Shown here: piece by piece, positions 17,616 to 27,068 of the stretch | Position numbering within the stretch: the stretch's first letter is position 1 | Layout of the letters: every line of letters begins with the position of its first letter | Origin: Planctomycetaceae bacterium | GTDB taxonomy: Bacteria; Planctomycetota; Planctomycetia; Planctomycetales; Planctomycetaceae | Reading direction: 5' to 3' | Assembly (NCBI GenBank): GCA_029259845.1 | Contig: JAJDEI010000151.1 | Location: 1-51,542, forward strand | DNA length: 51,542 bases | Translations under genes and position numbers: made by a program | Notes under the pieces: generated by a model | What the model was told of the DNA's origin: nothing | Seen by the model: only the letters and a program-made list of their open reading frames with translations | Databases searched by the model: none

Positions 17616-20600
17616 ATGAACTTCGGTCGAGACTCAAGGACGAACGCCTTGCGGAACCTGTCATTTTTCCGCCCGATTCACGCCGGGCTGGTGCTGATGA
17701 GCTGTGTCACGCTCTTCGGTTCCGGTCTCGCCGGCTCCTGCCGGGCTGCCGAGTTCGATGTCTACCGGCTGACACATGTGACGCCGTCCGACGCGAAGCG
17801 AATTCTGCAGGAACTGGCGGACGGCCGCGCCGGCGAGCTTCAGGTTGTGGCCGACAGCGAGAGCAACACGCTGATGGTTCGTGGGTCACAGGAATCGCGG
17901 ACCTTGGCCGGCGTGTTGCTGGAACAGATTGACCGTGCCCCCTCGCCGTCTCCGGCGGCGTCTTCGTCGGCGCCGCGGCCCGTGGACGTCATTCGCACCT
18001 ACCCGATAGCGGCCGAGAATCTCGCCGGGGTCGCGGCTCGGCTGCAGCAGTTACTCGAAGGCCGCGCCCGGGTGGCCACCGACGTCGGACGAGCGCGGCT
18101 GATCGTCGCCGCACCCGCCGATGTCCAGGAACTGATCGCAAGGCATCTGTCGGACGACGCAGCTCCCCCGGCTACGCTATCGAGGCAGACCGCGACCAAT
18201 TCCTCCCGGCAGACACCCCGCGCCATCGTCGCCGCACAGCCGCCCTCCTCGTATGTCTTCCGCGTTCGATCGGCCAACGAGGTTCTTCAAACGTTACGCC
18301 GTTTCTTTTCAGACAGCCTGCAGCCGCAACGCGCCAACGAGTTTCTCTTTGTCGCTCAGGACCAACAGCGACTGACGATTCGGTTTGAGCCGTCGGCCGA
18401 CCGGTGCCTGCTGAGCGGTTCCGGTGCCCTGGTTCGTCAGTTCTTAAACCTGTTGGGACAGATCGACAGCCCGCAGTCCCATCCTGGCCGGATCACCCGG
18501 CTGATGGCGATTCGAAACACGCAGCCTGACATCCTTCATGAAGCAGTCGACATCTGGCGCGACGTCCGAAAGCAGCGGGCGTTCGGCAACGTTGTGGCAC
18601 CGGCGGTATCGCAGGTCGAATCGCCCGTCGAGCGGAATCGTCGGCGGGCCGCCTACCGGGCGCTGGGAATCAGCGGGCCATCGGCCGTGCAGCAGGTCGC
18701 CGACGAGCAACAACCCTCCGATGAACAGCCGCGCTCCGACGGTGCCCCCGCCGCCGGACCGTTGCGGCGACCGTCGTCCGACGTCGAGATTCAATCGCTG
18801 CCGGACCTGGACGTGATCATTCTCCGCGGACTGGGGGCGGACGTTGAGGAACTCACGCGGATCATTAATGAGATCGAACGGCTCAGCGCCGAGACGACCC
18901 CGGAGATCGAGGTTTACCATCTCCAGCACGTCCAAGGCGAAGCGGCCAATCGGCTGATCACACAGGTCCTGGAGGATTTGACGGGAACGCTTCAGGGCCG
19001 CGTGACCATCACGCCGCTCGTCAAACCGAATGCGTTGTTGATGATCGGATGGGGCGAAGCGGTCAAGGCGGCGAAGAAATTGATCGCCGAGCTCGACCAG
19101 GCGGTGCCGGCGGCCACGCAGGTCCGCGTGTTCCGGTTAGAGCACGCGACGGCGGCTCAGGTGCAGACGACGATTGACCAGTTCTTCGCCGGGCGGGCCG
19201 GACTCGCTCCGCAGGTCGAGGTCACGACCGACTCACGTACGAATTCGCTGATCGTGAACGCCTCCCCCCGGGATCTGGAGGAGCTGGAACTATTGATTCA
19301 ACAGCTCGACGTCGATCACGCCGAAGCCGTGAACCAGGGGCGCGTGATTCGTCTGAAGAACTCGCTGGCCGACGACGTCGCCCAAACCGTGCAAGCAGCG
19401 ATCACCGCGGCCCGCGGAGGCGGTACGGGCGCGAACTCCGGCCGGTCCGCCGTCCTGGAGATGCTGCTCGTCGATCCGGACGGGCAAAAGGTGGTTCGTT
19501 CCGGATTGCTCAACGAGGTTCGCGTCACCGCCGACAGCCGCACGAATTCGCTCATCATCACCGGTCCCGAACAAAGCATGGACCTCATCGAAGCCCTCAT
19601 CCGTCAAATGGATGAGACGCCCGCTTCGTCGGCACAGATCAAGGTGTTTCAGGTCGTCAACGGCGACGCCACGGAAATGGTGCTCATGCTGAGAACGCTG
19701 TTTCCGGCGCAGCCCGGTGGCAGCAGCGTCCCCCAACTGCCGTCTGCAGAGGGGGAAACGTCTCTCGTGCCGGTTCGTTTCTCGATCGACTCGCGAACCA
19801 ACAGCATCATCGCGACCGGCTCTGCCAGTGATCTGCAGATCATCCAAGCACTGCTCGCCCGGCTCGATGCCGAAGAAGCTCAGCAACGGGTCAACAAGGT
19901 TTACCGTCTGCGGAATTCGCCGGCCATTGATGTGGCCACGGCGGTCAACGAGTTCCTGCGAAACGAGCGGATCGTGCAACGCGCAGCCCCCGGACGACCG
20001 AACCCGTTTCAGCAAATTGAAACCGAAGTCGTCGTGGTTGCTGAGCCGGTGGGGAACTCTCTGATCATCAGCGCCTCACCCCGGTACTACGAGGAAATTC
20101 TGGAGCTGGTGACGAGTCTCGACGAACAGCCGCCTCAGGTGCTCGTTCAAGTAATAATTGCTGAGGTCGATCTGAGTAACTTCCATGAATTGGGGGTTGA
20201 ACTGGGTTTGCAGGATTCCCTGCTGTTCGACCGGAGCCTGCTGGGCGATCTGGTGACCACGACAGCAACCAGCGCGCTGTCGACTCCGGCAGGCGTGGTG
20301 ACGACGACCAATGAGGTCATCCAGGCGGCCTCCAACTCGCCGGGCTTCAACTTCAACAACTTCCCGCTGGGAAACAGCGGCAGCGACAGGTCGCTTGCAA
20401 CCTCCGGAACCGTGGCCGGCCAGGGACTCTCTCATTTCAATTTGGGACGCGTGAACTCCGAGTTGGGATACGGCGGCATGGTCCTCTCCGCGAGCAGTGA
20501 AAACGTCAGCATGCTGATCCGTGCTTTGGACCAACGGAGCCACGTGGAGATTCTGAGCCGACCGCAGATTATGACACTCGACAACCAGCCGGCGTTCATT

Positions 20601-21560
20601 CAGGTTGGTGAGCGCGTACCACGGATCACCGGCACAAGCATCAACAACATCGGGCAAGTGAACACCATCGAGTTGGAGGACGTCGGCCTGATTCTCGGCA
20701 TCACGCCCCGCATCAGTCCGGAAGGCATGGTCGTGATGGATGTCGATGCGGAGAAATCAAAACTGGGGCCCGAAAACGAAGGGATCCCCGTCTCCGTCTC
20801 TGCGGGAGGCGAGATCGTCCGATCGCCGCGAATCGACATCACCCGCGCCCAAACAACCGTCAGTGCGTCGAGCGGCCAGACCATCGTTCTCGGCGGGCTG
20901 ATCACGAACGATCGCCTGTCAATCAGCCGCCGCGTCCCGTGGTTGGGTGACATTCCCCTGTTGGGCGATCTGTTCAAGTACGACAGCTACAGAACGCGGC
21001 GCAAGGAATTGCTGATTATCATGACGCCGCACGTCATCCTGGGACCGCACGATGCCGACCACCACAAGCAGATCGAAATGGCGCGGATGAGCTGGTGCTC
21101 GGCAGATGTGTACGAATTCCTGGGTCCGGGAGGACCTCCGTCCGTATTGTCCGGACAGTACGACGAATCGGGAACGCCGGTGATCTACCCCGACCAGACT
21201 CCAGGAACGGAGTGGCAGAACGGCGGACCGCACGACCCTCCAGTCTCCGAGTTTCCGCCAGCCGAGCCGCCGATCCTGCCCAGACCGGCCGAGCCGCCCC
21301 CCCTTCCACCAACTGACGGGCGACAACTCCCCGGCGCAGCCACCGGCTCCGGTGGACTGATCGAACCGCCGTCCGAAAGTCGCCGCGCACCAGAGCCGTC
21401 TCCGGCAACCGGTTCGCCGCTTCGGCAGCTGGTGTTCACCGAAGAGAGTTCCTCGCCGGCGACCGACAGCGCGGCCCAGGACTCCGACGGCGGACAGAAG
21501 TCGTCAAGGAGAAGCTGGTGGCCCTTCCGGACCACCCGGAAGGAGGGGACCGTCGAATGA
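17616..21560 (+). CDS. gspD: Type II secretion secretin GspD with extended N-domain array
   Basis: 1314 residues, about twice a classical GspD. An N-terminal signal region (about 20-46) is followed by about nine N-type modules (roughly 47-835) instead of the usual four. Later modules carry the repeated signature DSRTNSLI. The secretin channel domain (about 839-1165) starts VLVQVIIAEVDLSNF and includes the canonical VPWLGDIPLLGDLF motif at about 1107. A Pro-rich tail of about 150 residues ends the protein. It forms the outer-membrane exit pore. The ATG overlaps the stop of a tiny upstream frame, and the stop overlaps the next gene as ATGA. No terminator was recognised in the 524-nt gap, so it may still be co-transcribed with the upstream genes. 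Confidence 0.95.
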   Translation: MNFGRDSRTNALRNLSFFRPIHAGLVLMSCVTLFGSGLAGSCRAAEFDVYRLTHVTPSDAKRILQELADGRAGELQVVADSESNTLMVRGSQESRTLAGVLLEQIDRAPSPSPAASSSAPRPVDVIRTYPIAAENLAGVAARLQQLLEGRARVATDVGRARLIVAAPADVQELIARHLSDDAAPPATLSRQTATNSSRQTPRAIVAAQPPSSYVFRVRSANEVLQTLRRFFSDSLQPQRANEFLFVAQDQQRLTIRFEPSADRCLLSGSGALVRQFLNLLGQIDSPQSHPGRITRLMAIRNTQPDILHEAVDIWRDVRKQRAFGNVVAPAVSQVESPVERNRRRAAYRALGISGPSAVQQVADEQQPSDEQPRSDGAPAAGPLRRPSSDVEIQSLPDLDVIILRGLGADVEELTRIINEIERLSAETTPEIEVYHLQHVQGEAANRLITQVLEDLTGTLQGRVTITPLVKPNALLMIGWGEAVKAAKKLIAELDQAVPAATQVRVFRLEHATAAQVQTTIDQFFAGRAGLAPQVEVTTDSRTNSLIVNASPRDLEELELLIQQLDVDHAEAVNQGRVIRLKNSLADDVAQTVQAAITAARGGGTGANSGRSAVLEMLLVDPDGQKVVRSGLLNEVRVTADSRTNSLIITGPEQSMDLIEALIRQMDETPASSAQIKVFQVVNGDATEMVLMLRTLFPAQPGGSSVPQLPSAEGETSLVPVRFSIDSRTNSIIATGSASDLQIIQALLARLDAEEAQQRVNKVYRLRNSPAIDVATAVNEFLRNERIVQRAAPGRPNPFQQIETEVVVVAEPVGNSLIISASPRYYEEILELVTSLDEQPPQVLVQVIIAEVDLSNFHELGVELGLQDSLLFDRSLLGDLVTTTATSALSTPAGVVTTTNEVIQAASNSPGFNFNNFPLGNSGSDRSLATSGTVAGQGLSHFNLGRVNSELGYGGMVLSASSENVSMLIRALDQRSHVEILSRPQIMTLDNQPAFIQVGERVPRITGTSINNIGQVNTIELEDVGLILGITPRISPEGMVVMDVDAEKSKLGPENEGIPVSVSAGGEIVRSPRIDITRAQTTVSASSGQTIVLGGLITNDRLSISRRVPWLGDIPLLGDLFKYDSYRTRRKELLIIMTPHVILGPHDADHHKQIEMARMSWCSADVYEFLGPGGPPSVLSGQYDESGTPVIYPDQTPGTEWQNGGPHDPPVSEFPPAEPPILPRPAEPPPLPPTDGRQLPGAATGSGGLIEPPSESRRAPEPSPATGSPLRQLVFTEESSSPATDSAAQDSDGGQKSSRRSWWPFRTTRKEGTVE

Positions 21561-22675
21561 CATGCCTCAAAACAGCACCCCGCATCAGCGCTCGATCGAC
21601 TCCCACCAATCTGCCGCGCTCGGCTGTCTGGCCGCTGCTGCTGATAATGAGTGTCGTCTCTGCCGCCGTCATGCTCCCGGGTTGTTCGCAGCTTAACTTC
21701 GATCCCGCCGACTTTTCATTCAACCAGGACGATGAGCCGGGGACTCCCACGCGAATGATCCCTGTGTGGACCGACACCGTGCTCACCCGTGCCGGGCAGC
21801 CGGGTGTCCGTGGTTTCGGGGGACGCATCGTCTTCTACGAGGACGCACAACAACAGCCGATTCACGTCGACGGATCCCTCATCGTGTATGCGTGGGACGA
21901 CACCGATACAAACGCAATGGACAAGGCGCCCGATCGAAAATATGTGATCACCGCCGAGCAATTGCCGTCGCACTTCAGCACGTCCCGCATCGGTGCCTCC
22001 TACAGCATCTGGATACCGTGGGACGATGCCGGCGGCGAACACCGCAAGGTGACACTCATCACGCGGTTCGTTGGCAGCGATGGCGCCGAGGTCGTGTCGC
22101 AGCCAATGGACGCCGTCCTGCCGGGGCCGACCGACGATCACATTGTGGTCGAGCAGAGCACCAAACCTGCGCGGGGACCGGTTTCGTTGGCCGCTGCCCC
22201 TGAGCCGGTGGACCAGAGCACGCCCCCCGGGAATGCAGCCGGGACCGTCGAACCTGCGTCGTGGGAGAATGGCGTCGCACGTCCTGCCGGGCCCACCGGT
22301 CAGCCCCGCATGAAAACGACCACATTCGACGTCTCACCGGCATTCGCCGCCCGGCATTTCGGGGACAACAGCGCGCCTCTGCACCTGGATGTGACCCGGT
22401 TCGAGCACCAGCGGGTGTCGACGTACGATCAGGTATCCGGGTCCGATCAGCAACGAGCGATCGACGACGCAGTGAGAGCCGCTGACGACGCAGAAACGAC
22501 CGCACAGCACGTCACGGGGATTCCGTCGGCGACGGCGAACGACGCACCACAAGCTCGTTCCGCACCGACTCCACCCCCGGCTCAAACTGCGCCACCAACG
22601 CGGCCAGCTCCTTCGCCTTTGCGGAGCCAACCTCACCGCGCAACGTGGCGACCCCATCGGACAGTGACACGTTGA
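21557..22675 (+). CDS. Secretin-coupled lipoprotein of unknown function
   Basis: 372 residues from the ATG at 21557, which overlaps the gspD stop (ATGA) and has an AGGAGGGG ribosome-binding site. A hydrophobic segment ends in the lipobox LPGC (C43), so it is a likely lipoprotein. Residues about 60-205 form a globular, strand-rich domain (PVWTDTVLTRAGQPGVRGFGG, then VYAWDDTDTN). The C-terminal half is Pro/Ala/Thr-rich. The last 54 residues lie antisense to the BON-domain gene and look compositionally random (PSPLRSQPHRATWRPHRTVTR), so the reading frame may have lost an earlier stop. Coupling to gspD suggests a pilotin-like or secretin-associated role, which is inference only. Confidence 0.75.
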   Translation: MTCLKTAPRISARSTPTNLPRSAVWPLLLIMSVVSAAVMLPGCSQLNFDPADFSFNQDDEPGTPTRMIPVWTDTVLTRAGQPGVRGFGGRIVFYEDAQQQPIHVDGSLIVYAWDDTDTNAMDKAPDRKYVITAEQLPSHFSTSRIGASYSIWIPWDDAGGEHRKVTLITRFVGSDGAEVVSQPMDAVLPGPTDDHIVVEQSTKPARGPVSLAAAPEPVDQSTPPGNAAGTVEPASWENGVARPAGPTGQPRMKTTTFDVSPAFAARHFGDNSAPLHLDVTRFEHQRVSTYDQVSGSDQQRAIDDAVRAADDAETTAQHVTGIPSATANDAPQARSAPTPPPAQTAPPTRPAPSPLRSQPHRATWRPHRTVTR

Positions 22676-23168
22676 TCGTGGCGGGAGAGACCAGGTTCAC
22701 CGTGCGAGACACGCTCGCTTGCGTTTGCTGGGCGAGATCGGAATCCAACGGCGGCTTCGTCTCAAAGCCGATCGTGAGCCGCGGCTCGTAGATTCCCGTT
22801 CGCGAGGGGGCCGGCCGGGGCCGGTTGACCTGAATCTGCGGCTCTTCACGCAGCGTCGCGGTCGCCGTCTGGACTCGGCCTTGGATCCGCCCTTGCGTGT
22901 CGCCGACAAACCCCTGCGGAGCATCGTTCTGTTTTCCAACGAAATCCCCCCGCCGGCGGTTTCGCCGCAGGTGCCGAAAATCTCCCGAGAGAGCTCCGGC
23001 GTTGCTGAGCGAGGTATTGGATTGCAACGATTGCTCCGGACTGAACAACTGCGCCTGCGCAGTTTCCGTCAGCGACAGCATTGCCAGGGCAACGACGAGA
23101 AGACAGCCAGATTTCATGCAGACGGCCCATTGAAGGTTGGGGACGGGTCTCATTCGCCTCTTCGGCAT
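22512..23168 (-). CDS. Exported BON-domain protein
   Basis: 218 residues from the first ATG; starts at 23153 (AAGAGG just upstream) or 23117 (immediately before the hydrophobic segment CLLVVALAMLSL) are also possible. The signal peptide ends near AQAQ. The middle is Arg/Gln-rich and disordered-looking. The C-terminus (about 150-212) is a BON domain: VNLVSPATINVSLSDGVATL, GEVGSAKAKELAALVAQFEPG, then VRNELVV. BON domains occur in envelope and secretin-associated proteins and are thought to bind membranes or envelope components. The gene converges on the secretin-linked lipoprotein and overlaps it by 164 nt. The conserved BON pattern in the overlap argues that this strand is the functional one there. 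Confidence 0.8.
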   Translation of the reverse strand: MPKRRMRPVPNLQWAVCMKSGCLLVVALAMLSLTETAQAQLFSPEQSLQSNTSLSNAGALSGDFRHLRRNRRRGDFVGKQNDAPQGFVGDTQGRIQGRVQTATATLREEPQIQVNRPRPAPSRTGIYEPRLTIGFETKPPLDSDLAQQTQASVSRTVNLVSPATINVSLSDGVATLRGEVGSAKAKELAALVAQFEPGVESVRNELVVRRSPSPTESP

Positions 23169-23376
23169 TGTTCACGTCAGAGTCGAACCGGAAGCCGGCT
23201 CACGGCCTAATGATAACGGATTGGACGACGGATGCACGAATTGGTCAAACGACGTGGGGAGTAGCGGCCGGATGCCGTGCGGGTTGGCAGGACTCTCTCG
23301 GCCCAGTTTCTCACGGGTGCGACGAAGGGTGCGACGCAGTGATGTCGTCCGCACCAGTGGCTTGCCAAGCTTTGGT

Positions 23377-23440
23377 CTCGGGGCTGGAGTTCAGCCTTTA
23401 GGCTGCGAAAACAAGCTAAAGCTTGAACTCCAACCCCGAG
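23377..23440. repeat. Long imperfect hairpin repeat
   Basis: Left arm 23377-23404 (CTCGGGGCTGGAGTTCAGCC...) pairs with right arm 23412-23440 (...GCTTGAACTCCAACCCCGAG) over about 27 bp with few mismatches. It lies in the 585-nt gap between the BON gene and the membrane protein gene. Similar GGAGTTCAAGCTTTAGC-type hairpins are, as far as I recall, widespread in planctomycete genomes. A short tandem GGGTGCGACGAAG repeat lies just upstream near 23320. Confidence 0.65.
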
Positions 23441-23493
23441 TTTGCGGTTTGACAGCGCCCCAAAAGTGCCTGAAGTCGACCGGTGAAGGCTCA

Positions 23494-23565
23494 CGCCGTC
23501 GCCGTTTGCTCCGGGCTAACTCCAATCCATGGTTCTGGTTAGCCCGGAGGCATCGCCGACGGCGA
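23494..23565. repeat. Second hairpin repeat in the same gap
   Basis: CTCCGGGCTAAC at 23509-23520 is a perfect inverted match to GTTAGCCCGGAG at 23538-23549. Outside these, CGCCGTCG on the left matches CGACGGCG on the right, extending the stem to about 25 bp with mismatches. No gene was recognised from 23169 to 23753. A small perfect palindrome GGTCGATTTCGACC lies at 23708-23721, close to the next start. Confidence 0.65.
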
Positions 23566-23753
23566 ATCTCCGGCAATCGCCCCCCTCGTAAAAAACGTGC
23601 GCCTGGGTGGTGAATCGTCCCGACTCGGCGACAAACGGGCTGCTGAGAACCAAGTGATATTTCGAGATTCCCGCACTTGAGGTAAAACCCCTCTCTGACC
23701 GCGAAGCTGGTCGATTTCGACCGTGCGTGCACACTGTTCAGGGCAAGGACGCC

Positions 23754-26700
23754 ATGACATCGTCGCTGAAGCCGTCTTCTCGCAGCCGCAGTTTCCCGCA
23801 GTGGGCGAACCGGGTCGCTCCGTTGGGGATCGGGGTGGTGTCGGGAACGAGCCTGTTTGTGTGGACACATCAGTTTCTGGCAACATTCGGGGCATCATTG
23901 CCCGTTTCTGCCGGCCTGACATTGGCCCTGTCCGGCGGAGCGGCCCTCGCATGGTGGGGGCGTCATCGTGTCGCCATTCCGATCATCGCGAGCATCGGGA
24001 GACCGGTCGCCTGGATCACCGTCGCCCTGTGGATGGTGAGTTTCTCCGGGATGCTGGGCGCTGCCCGCTGGGTGATGAGCGGGATTCCCGCGGCGTGGCT
24101 GGAGGCGGAAGGGACCGCCTTCTCCCTCATGCTGGCGATTGCGTGCGGGCTGTTTGTCGTGCCCGTGGCAGCGCTGTCGTGGTTGGGGTGCCGCTCCTGC
24201 GGAAGAGACCGGGCCCGGAGACCGGCCCGCTTTTTGTTCTCGACGCGGTTCCTGCTAGGCACGGGCCTGGGAGTCGGCGCGGCACCGGTCGCGTTGGCAT
24301 CCTGGATGAGTGTGGAGCAAATCGGATTCGTCATCGCTGGCGTGTCGGCGGTCGCCTTCTGGGTGAGTCTGATTCGCGAGACTGAGACACAGCACCTTTC
24401 ATCGCATCGCGCTTCGTCACAGCGTCTTTCACGACAGCATGCTTCATCGACGTCGCCGAACACCTCGGCTCGTCCTGTTTCTGACGGTTGGTCCCAATCC
24501 GCTTGGATCGCCGGTGTGTCATTGCTGGTGGGGTTGGTGCTTCCGGTGGCCCATCGGTTGGTGATGCAGTTCGTTCCCGGCAGCAGCTTTACGCATTACG
24601 CCCTGTGGTCGGGGCTGCTGTGCGGTGTCGGCGTGGGAGCGGCGTGGGCGGCTCGGCTTCACAGCCGTCAGAACAAAACCGTAAGCCGGGATGGTGTGAT
24701 GGTCGCCGCGCTGATCGCCGGTGTCTGGCCCGCAGCGCTGTTGTTACTGTGCCCGCTGCTCTTACAGGGGATGCTGTCACTCAGCGCCCATGTTTCGAGC
24801 GTGACGCTGCTGATGGCGGTTCGCTGGCTGACGGCGTTTGTTGCGACGTTGCCGCTGGGCATCGCCGCCGGACGGGCGTGGGCTCAACGGGAAACCACAA
24901 CCCACGAAGCCAATCGGTCAGCGGGTCCGTCAGCCGCGGAGGGCGGCGGAGTCGTTGGACTGGCTGCCGGATGCGTTCTGATGGAGTCTCTGTGGGTCTC
25001 TCCGAACATTGCCGTGCTGTTGCTGGCATTGGTTTCCATGATGGTGGTGGCGGCGCGGCTGTGGATGATGGAAGGTGTCACGCTCCGGCGTCGGCATTGG
25101 GTGGGCGGTGCCGTGGCCGTCGCGTTGGTCGCCGCACTGCCGGTGTCACGGCACAATCATCGGCCCGATCTGGCCGCCAAGCTGTTGTTCTCGACACAGA
25201 CATTCGCCGCCCACAACTCGGGCATCGATCGCGAGCTGTTGCCGTATCTCGACGACGGACGGCTGGTCGATCTGCGAGACGGCCGCGACTCGGTCTGGAC
25301 GGTCTGGAAACACCGAGGTTCTCAGTTGCTGCTGCGTCAAAACGGAATCCCGGCTGGAGTCGTGAGCACGAACCCGGCGATTTGCCCGCAGTTTGCAGCC
25401 GACATCATGCCCGCCGTGGTGCCGCTCGTGGTGCATCCGCAGCCGGAAAGCGTGCTGGTCATCGGGCTGGGCAGCACGGCGACACTGTCGACCTGTCTGG
25501 CTTGTCCGGTCCGTCAGGTGACTTGCATTGAGGGAGACGCCGACCTGATCCGCATTAACGATGAGGTCATCTCCGCCGCGTCCGGGACCAATCCGCTCGA
25601 TGACGACCGCGTCCGACTGCAAACAATCGATCCGACGCTGGCAATGCTCGCGGACGGCGGACGGTACGACGTCGTGATGGTTCGGGATTCCCAACCGTTT
25701 CTGCTGAATCAGACATCGCAATTTACACGCGAGTTTTATGAGCGGGTGAGCGTTCATCTCAACGTGGGCGGCGTCGTCTGTCAGCGGTTGCAGTATGCGG
25801 ACTTTGGACGCCGGCCGGTTGAAAACGCCCTCAGCACGCTGCGGAGCGTATTCCCGCAAGTGGCTTGCCTGGAGTCGGCTCCCGGCGAAATGTTGCTGTT
25901 GGCGTCGAATGCCGAGGAATTGTTGTTCGACGAATCCTTAATCAAGCGGTGCGAAGCGGCACACGTCCGCCGGCTGCTCGCCCAATTGGGATGGGACTGG
26001 TCGGTCATGCTGAACCTGTCGGCGATCAGCCCGCAGCAGGTCGACGAGCTGTCTGCTGAGGACGTCACAGTGAACACCGTCGGCAACGGAAACTTCGCCT
26101 ATACGTTGCCGCAAGAGATGATGCGATGGGGCCCGAAATGGCAGGAAATCCAACGTTTGATGGCGGAGCGCGGCAGCCGCATGCTTGCCTGGGTGGGTGC
26201 TGCGTCCCCCGAGGGAGAGGCCGAGGCGGAGGTTCAGGACGTTGCCAAACGGCTGGCGGATATGACCGAACAACAACGGGTCATCGTTGAGCATCCGGAC
26301 CATTACTGGGCCTATCGCAAGACGTTGCAGGAACGGCTGAAGGAGCGGCCCCGGTCGAAGATTGTCCCGGTCAACCACGAGTTGCAGCGGGCATTGCACC
26401 CAGAGGACCAGCGCCGCAAGGAGTATCTGGAAATCCTGGGCGCCGCCGCGACCAGCGAGGCTCCGGACCCGGCGTCCATCGCCCGCATGACCGATTTCGC
26501 CGAGCCGTACGATCCGCTCGTCAGTTACTTTCTGCATGAAGAAGCGGCCCGGCTCTATGAGCGAGCGGCGGTGAAGGACCACACGGCAGAATTCAACCAT
26601 CTGCGGTACTCCGTCCACTTCGGCCCGCAGCAGGACCGGTCGGTTCGGAACGTCGTGGCGGCACTGGAACTGCTGATCGCCGACCCGCAACTGATCCCGG

Positions 26701-27047
26701 AGCCTGAGCAGCGATGGGACGAGATGAACGCACTGCTCGACGTGCTCCGTCATCGGTCGATGCTTCGTCTTCAAGCGGACCGCACGGCATCACCCTTCGA
26801 GCTGGTTGACGCGGAGAAGAGTATTGCGGTCGCCGAACGAGCGATGGATGTGATGGACGGCCTGCACGCGGCCGCACATGTCCCCGCAGACGACTGGGAG
26901 CTGCGGCGCACCGTGCTCGAACGAATGCTGATCCGGCCCATGTGGACCTACCACTCGAAACAGGCCCAGCGACTGGCCCGGATCCAAGCCCCTTTGCCCC
27001 AGACGGCTGAAGTTCCCGACGCGGAAGAGGAAACGAAGGTCCGTTGA
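23754..27047 (+). CDS. Polytopic membrane protein with spermidine-synthase-like domain
   Basis: 1097 residues from the ATG at 23754, chosen because AAGGA lies 5 nt upstream; an ATG at 23727 is in frame. The N-terminal half (about 20-490) has roughly 12 hydrophobic helices. It is followed by a Rossmann-like SAM-binding fold of the spermidine synthase type: SVLVIGLGSTATLSTCLAC at about 567-585 (motif I), VTCIEGDADLIRINDEV, and RYDVVMVRDSQPFLLNQ. A soluble, helix-rich C-terminal region of about 300 residues follows. The acidic residue normally needed for polyamine chemistry is not obvious, so true polyamine synthesis is doubtful. Membrane-fused spermidine-synthase-like proteins are common in planctomycetes but uncharacterised. 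A Ser/His/Arg-rich loop (about 205-230) is made of imperfect tandem repeats. Confidence 0.75.
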   Translation: MTSSLKPSSRSRSFPQWANRVAPLGIGVVSGTSLFVWTHQFLATFGASLPVSAGLTLALSGGAALAWWGRHRVAIPIIASIGRPVAWITVALWMVSFSGMLGAARWVMSGIPAAWLEAEGTAFSLMLAIACGLFVVPVAALSWLGCRSCGRDRARRPARFLFSTRFLLGTGLGVGAAPVALASWMSVEQIGFVIAGVSAVAFWVSLIRETETQHLSSHRASSQRLSRQHASSTSPNTSARPVSDGWSQSAWIAGVSLLVGLVLPVAHRLVMQFVPGSSFTHYALWSGLLCGVGVGAAWAARLHSRQNKTVSRDGVMVAALIAGVWPAALLLLCPLLLQGMLSLSAHVSSVTLLMAVRWLTAFVATLPLGIAAGRAWAQRETTTHEANRSAGPSAAEGGGVVGLAAGCVLMESLWVSPNIAVLLLALVSMMVVAARLWMMEGVTLRRRHWVGGAVAVALVAALPVSRHNHRPDLAAKLLFSTQTFAAHNSGIDRELLPYLDDGRLVDLRDGRDSVWTVWKHRGSQLLLRQNGIPAGVVSTNPAICPQFAADIMPAVVPLVVHPQPESVLVIGLGSTATLSTCLACPVRQVTCIEGDADLIRINDEVISAASGTNPLDDDRVRLQTIDPTLAMLADGGRYDVVMVRDSQPFLLNQTSQFTREFYERVSVHLNVGGVVCQRLQYADFGRRPVENALSTLRSVFPQVACLESAPGEMLLLASNAEELLFDESLIKRCEAAHVRRLLAQLGWDWSVMLNLSAISPQQVDELSAEDVTVNTVGNGNFAYTLPQEMMRWGPKWQEIQRLMAERGSRMLAWVGAASPEGEAEAEVQDVAKRLADMTEQQRVIVEHPDHYWAYRKTLQERLKERPRSKIVPVNHELQRALHPEDQRRKEYLEILGAAATSEAPDPASIARMTDFAEPYDPLVSYFLHEEAARLYERAAVKDHTAEFNHLRYSVHFGPQQDRSVRNVVAALELLIADPQLIPEPEQRWDEMNALLDVLRHRSMLRLQADRTASPFELVDAEKSIAVAERAMDVMDGLHAAAHVPADDWELRRTVLERMLIRPMWTYHSKQAQRLARIQAPLPQTAEVPDAEEETKVR

Positions 27048-27068
27048 CTCTCGTGCGCCGGCGTCAGC

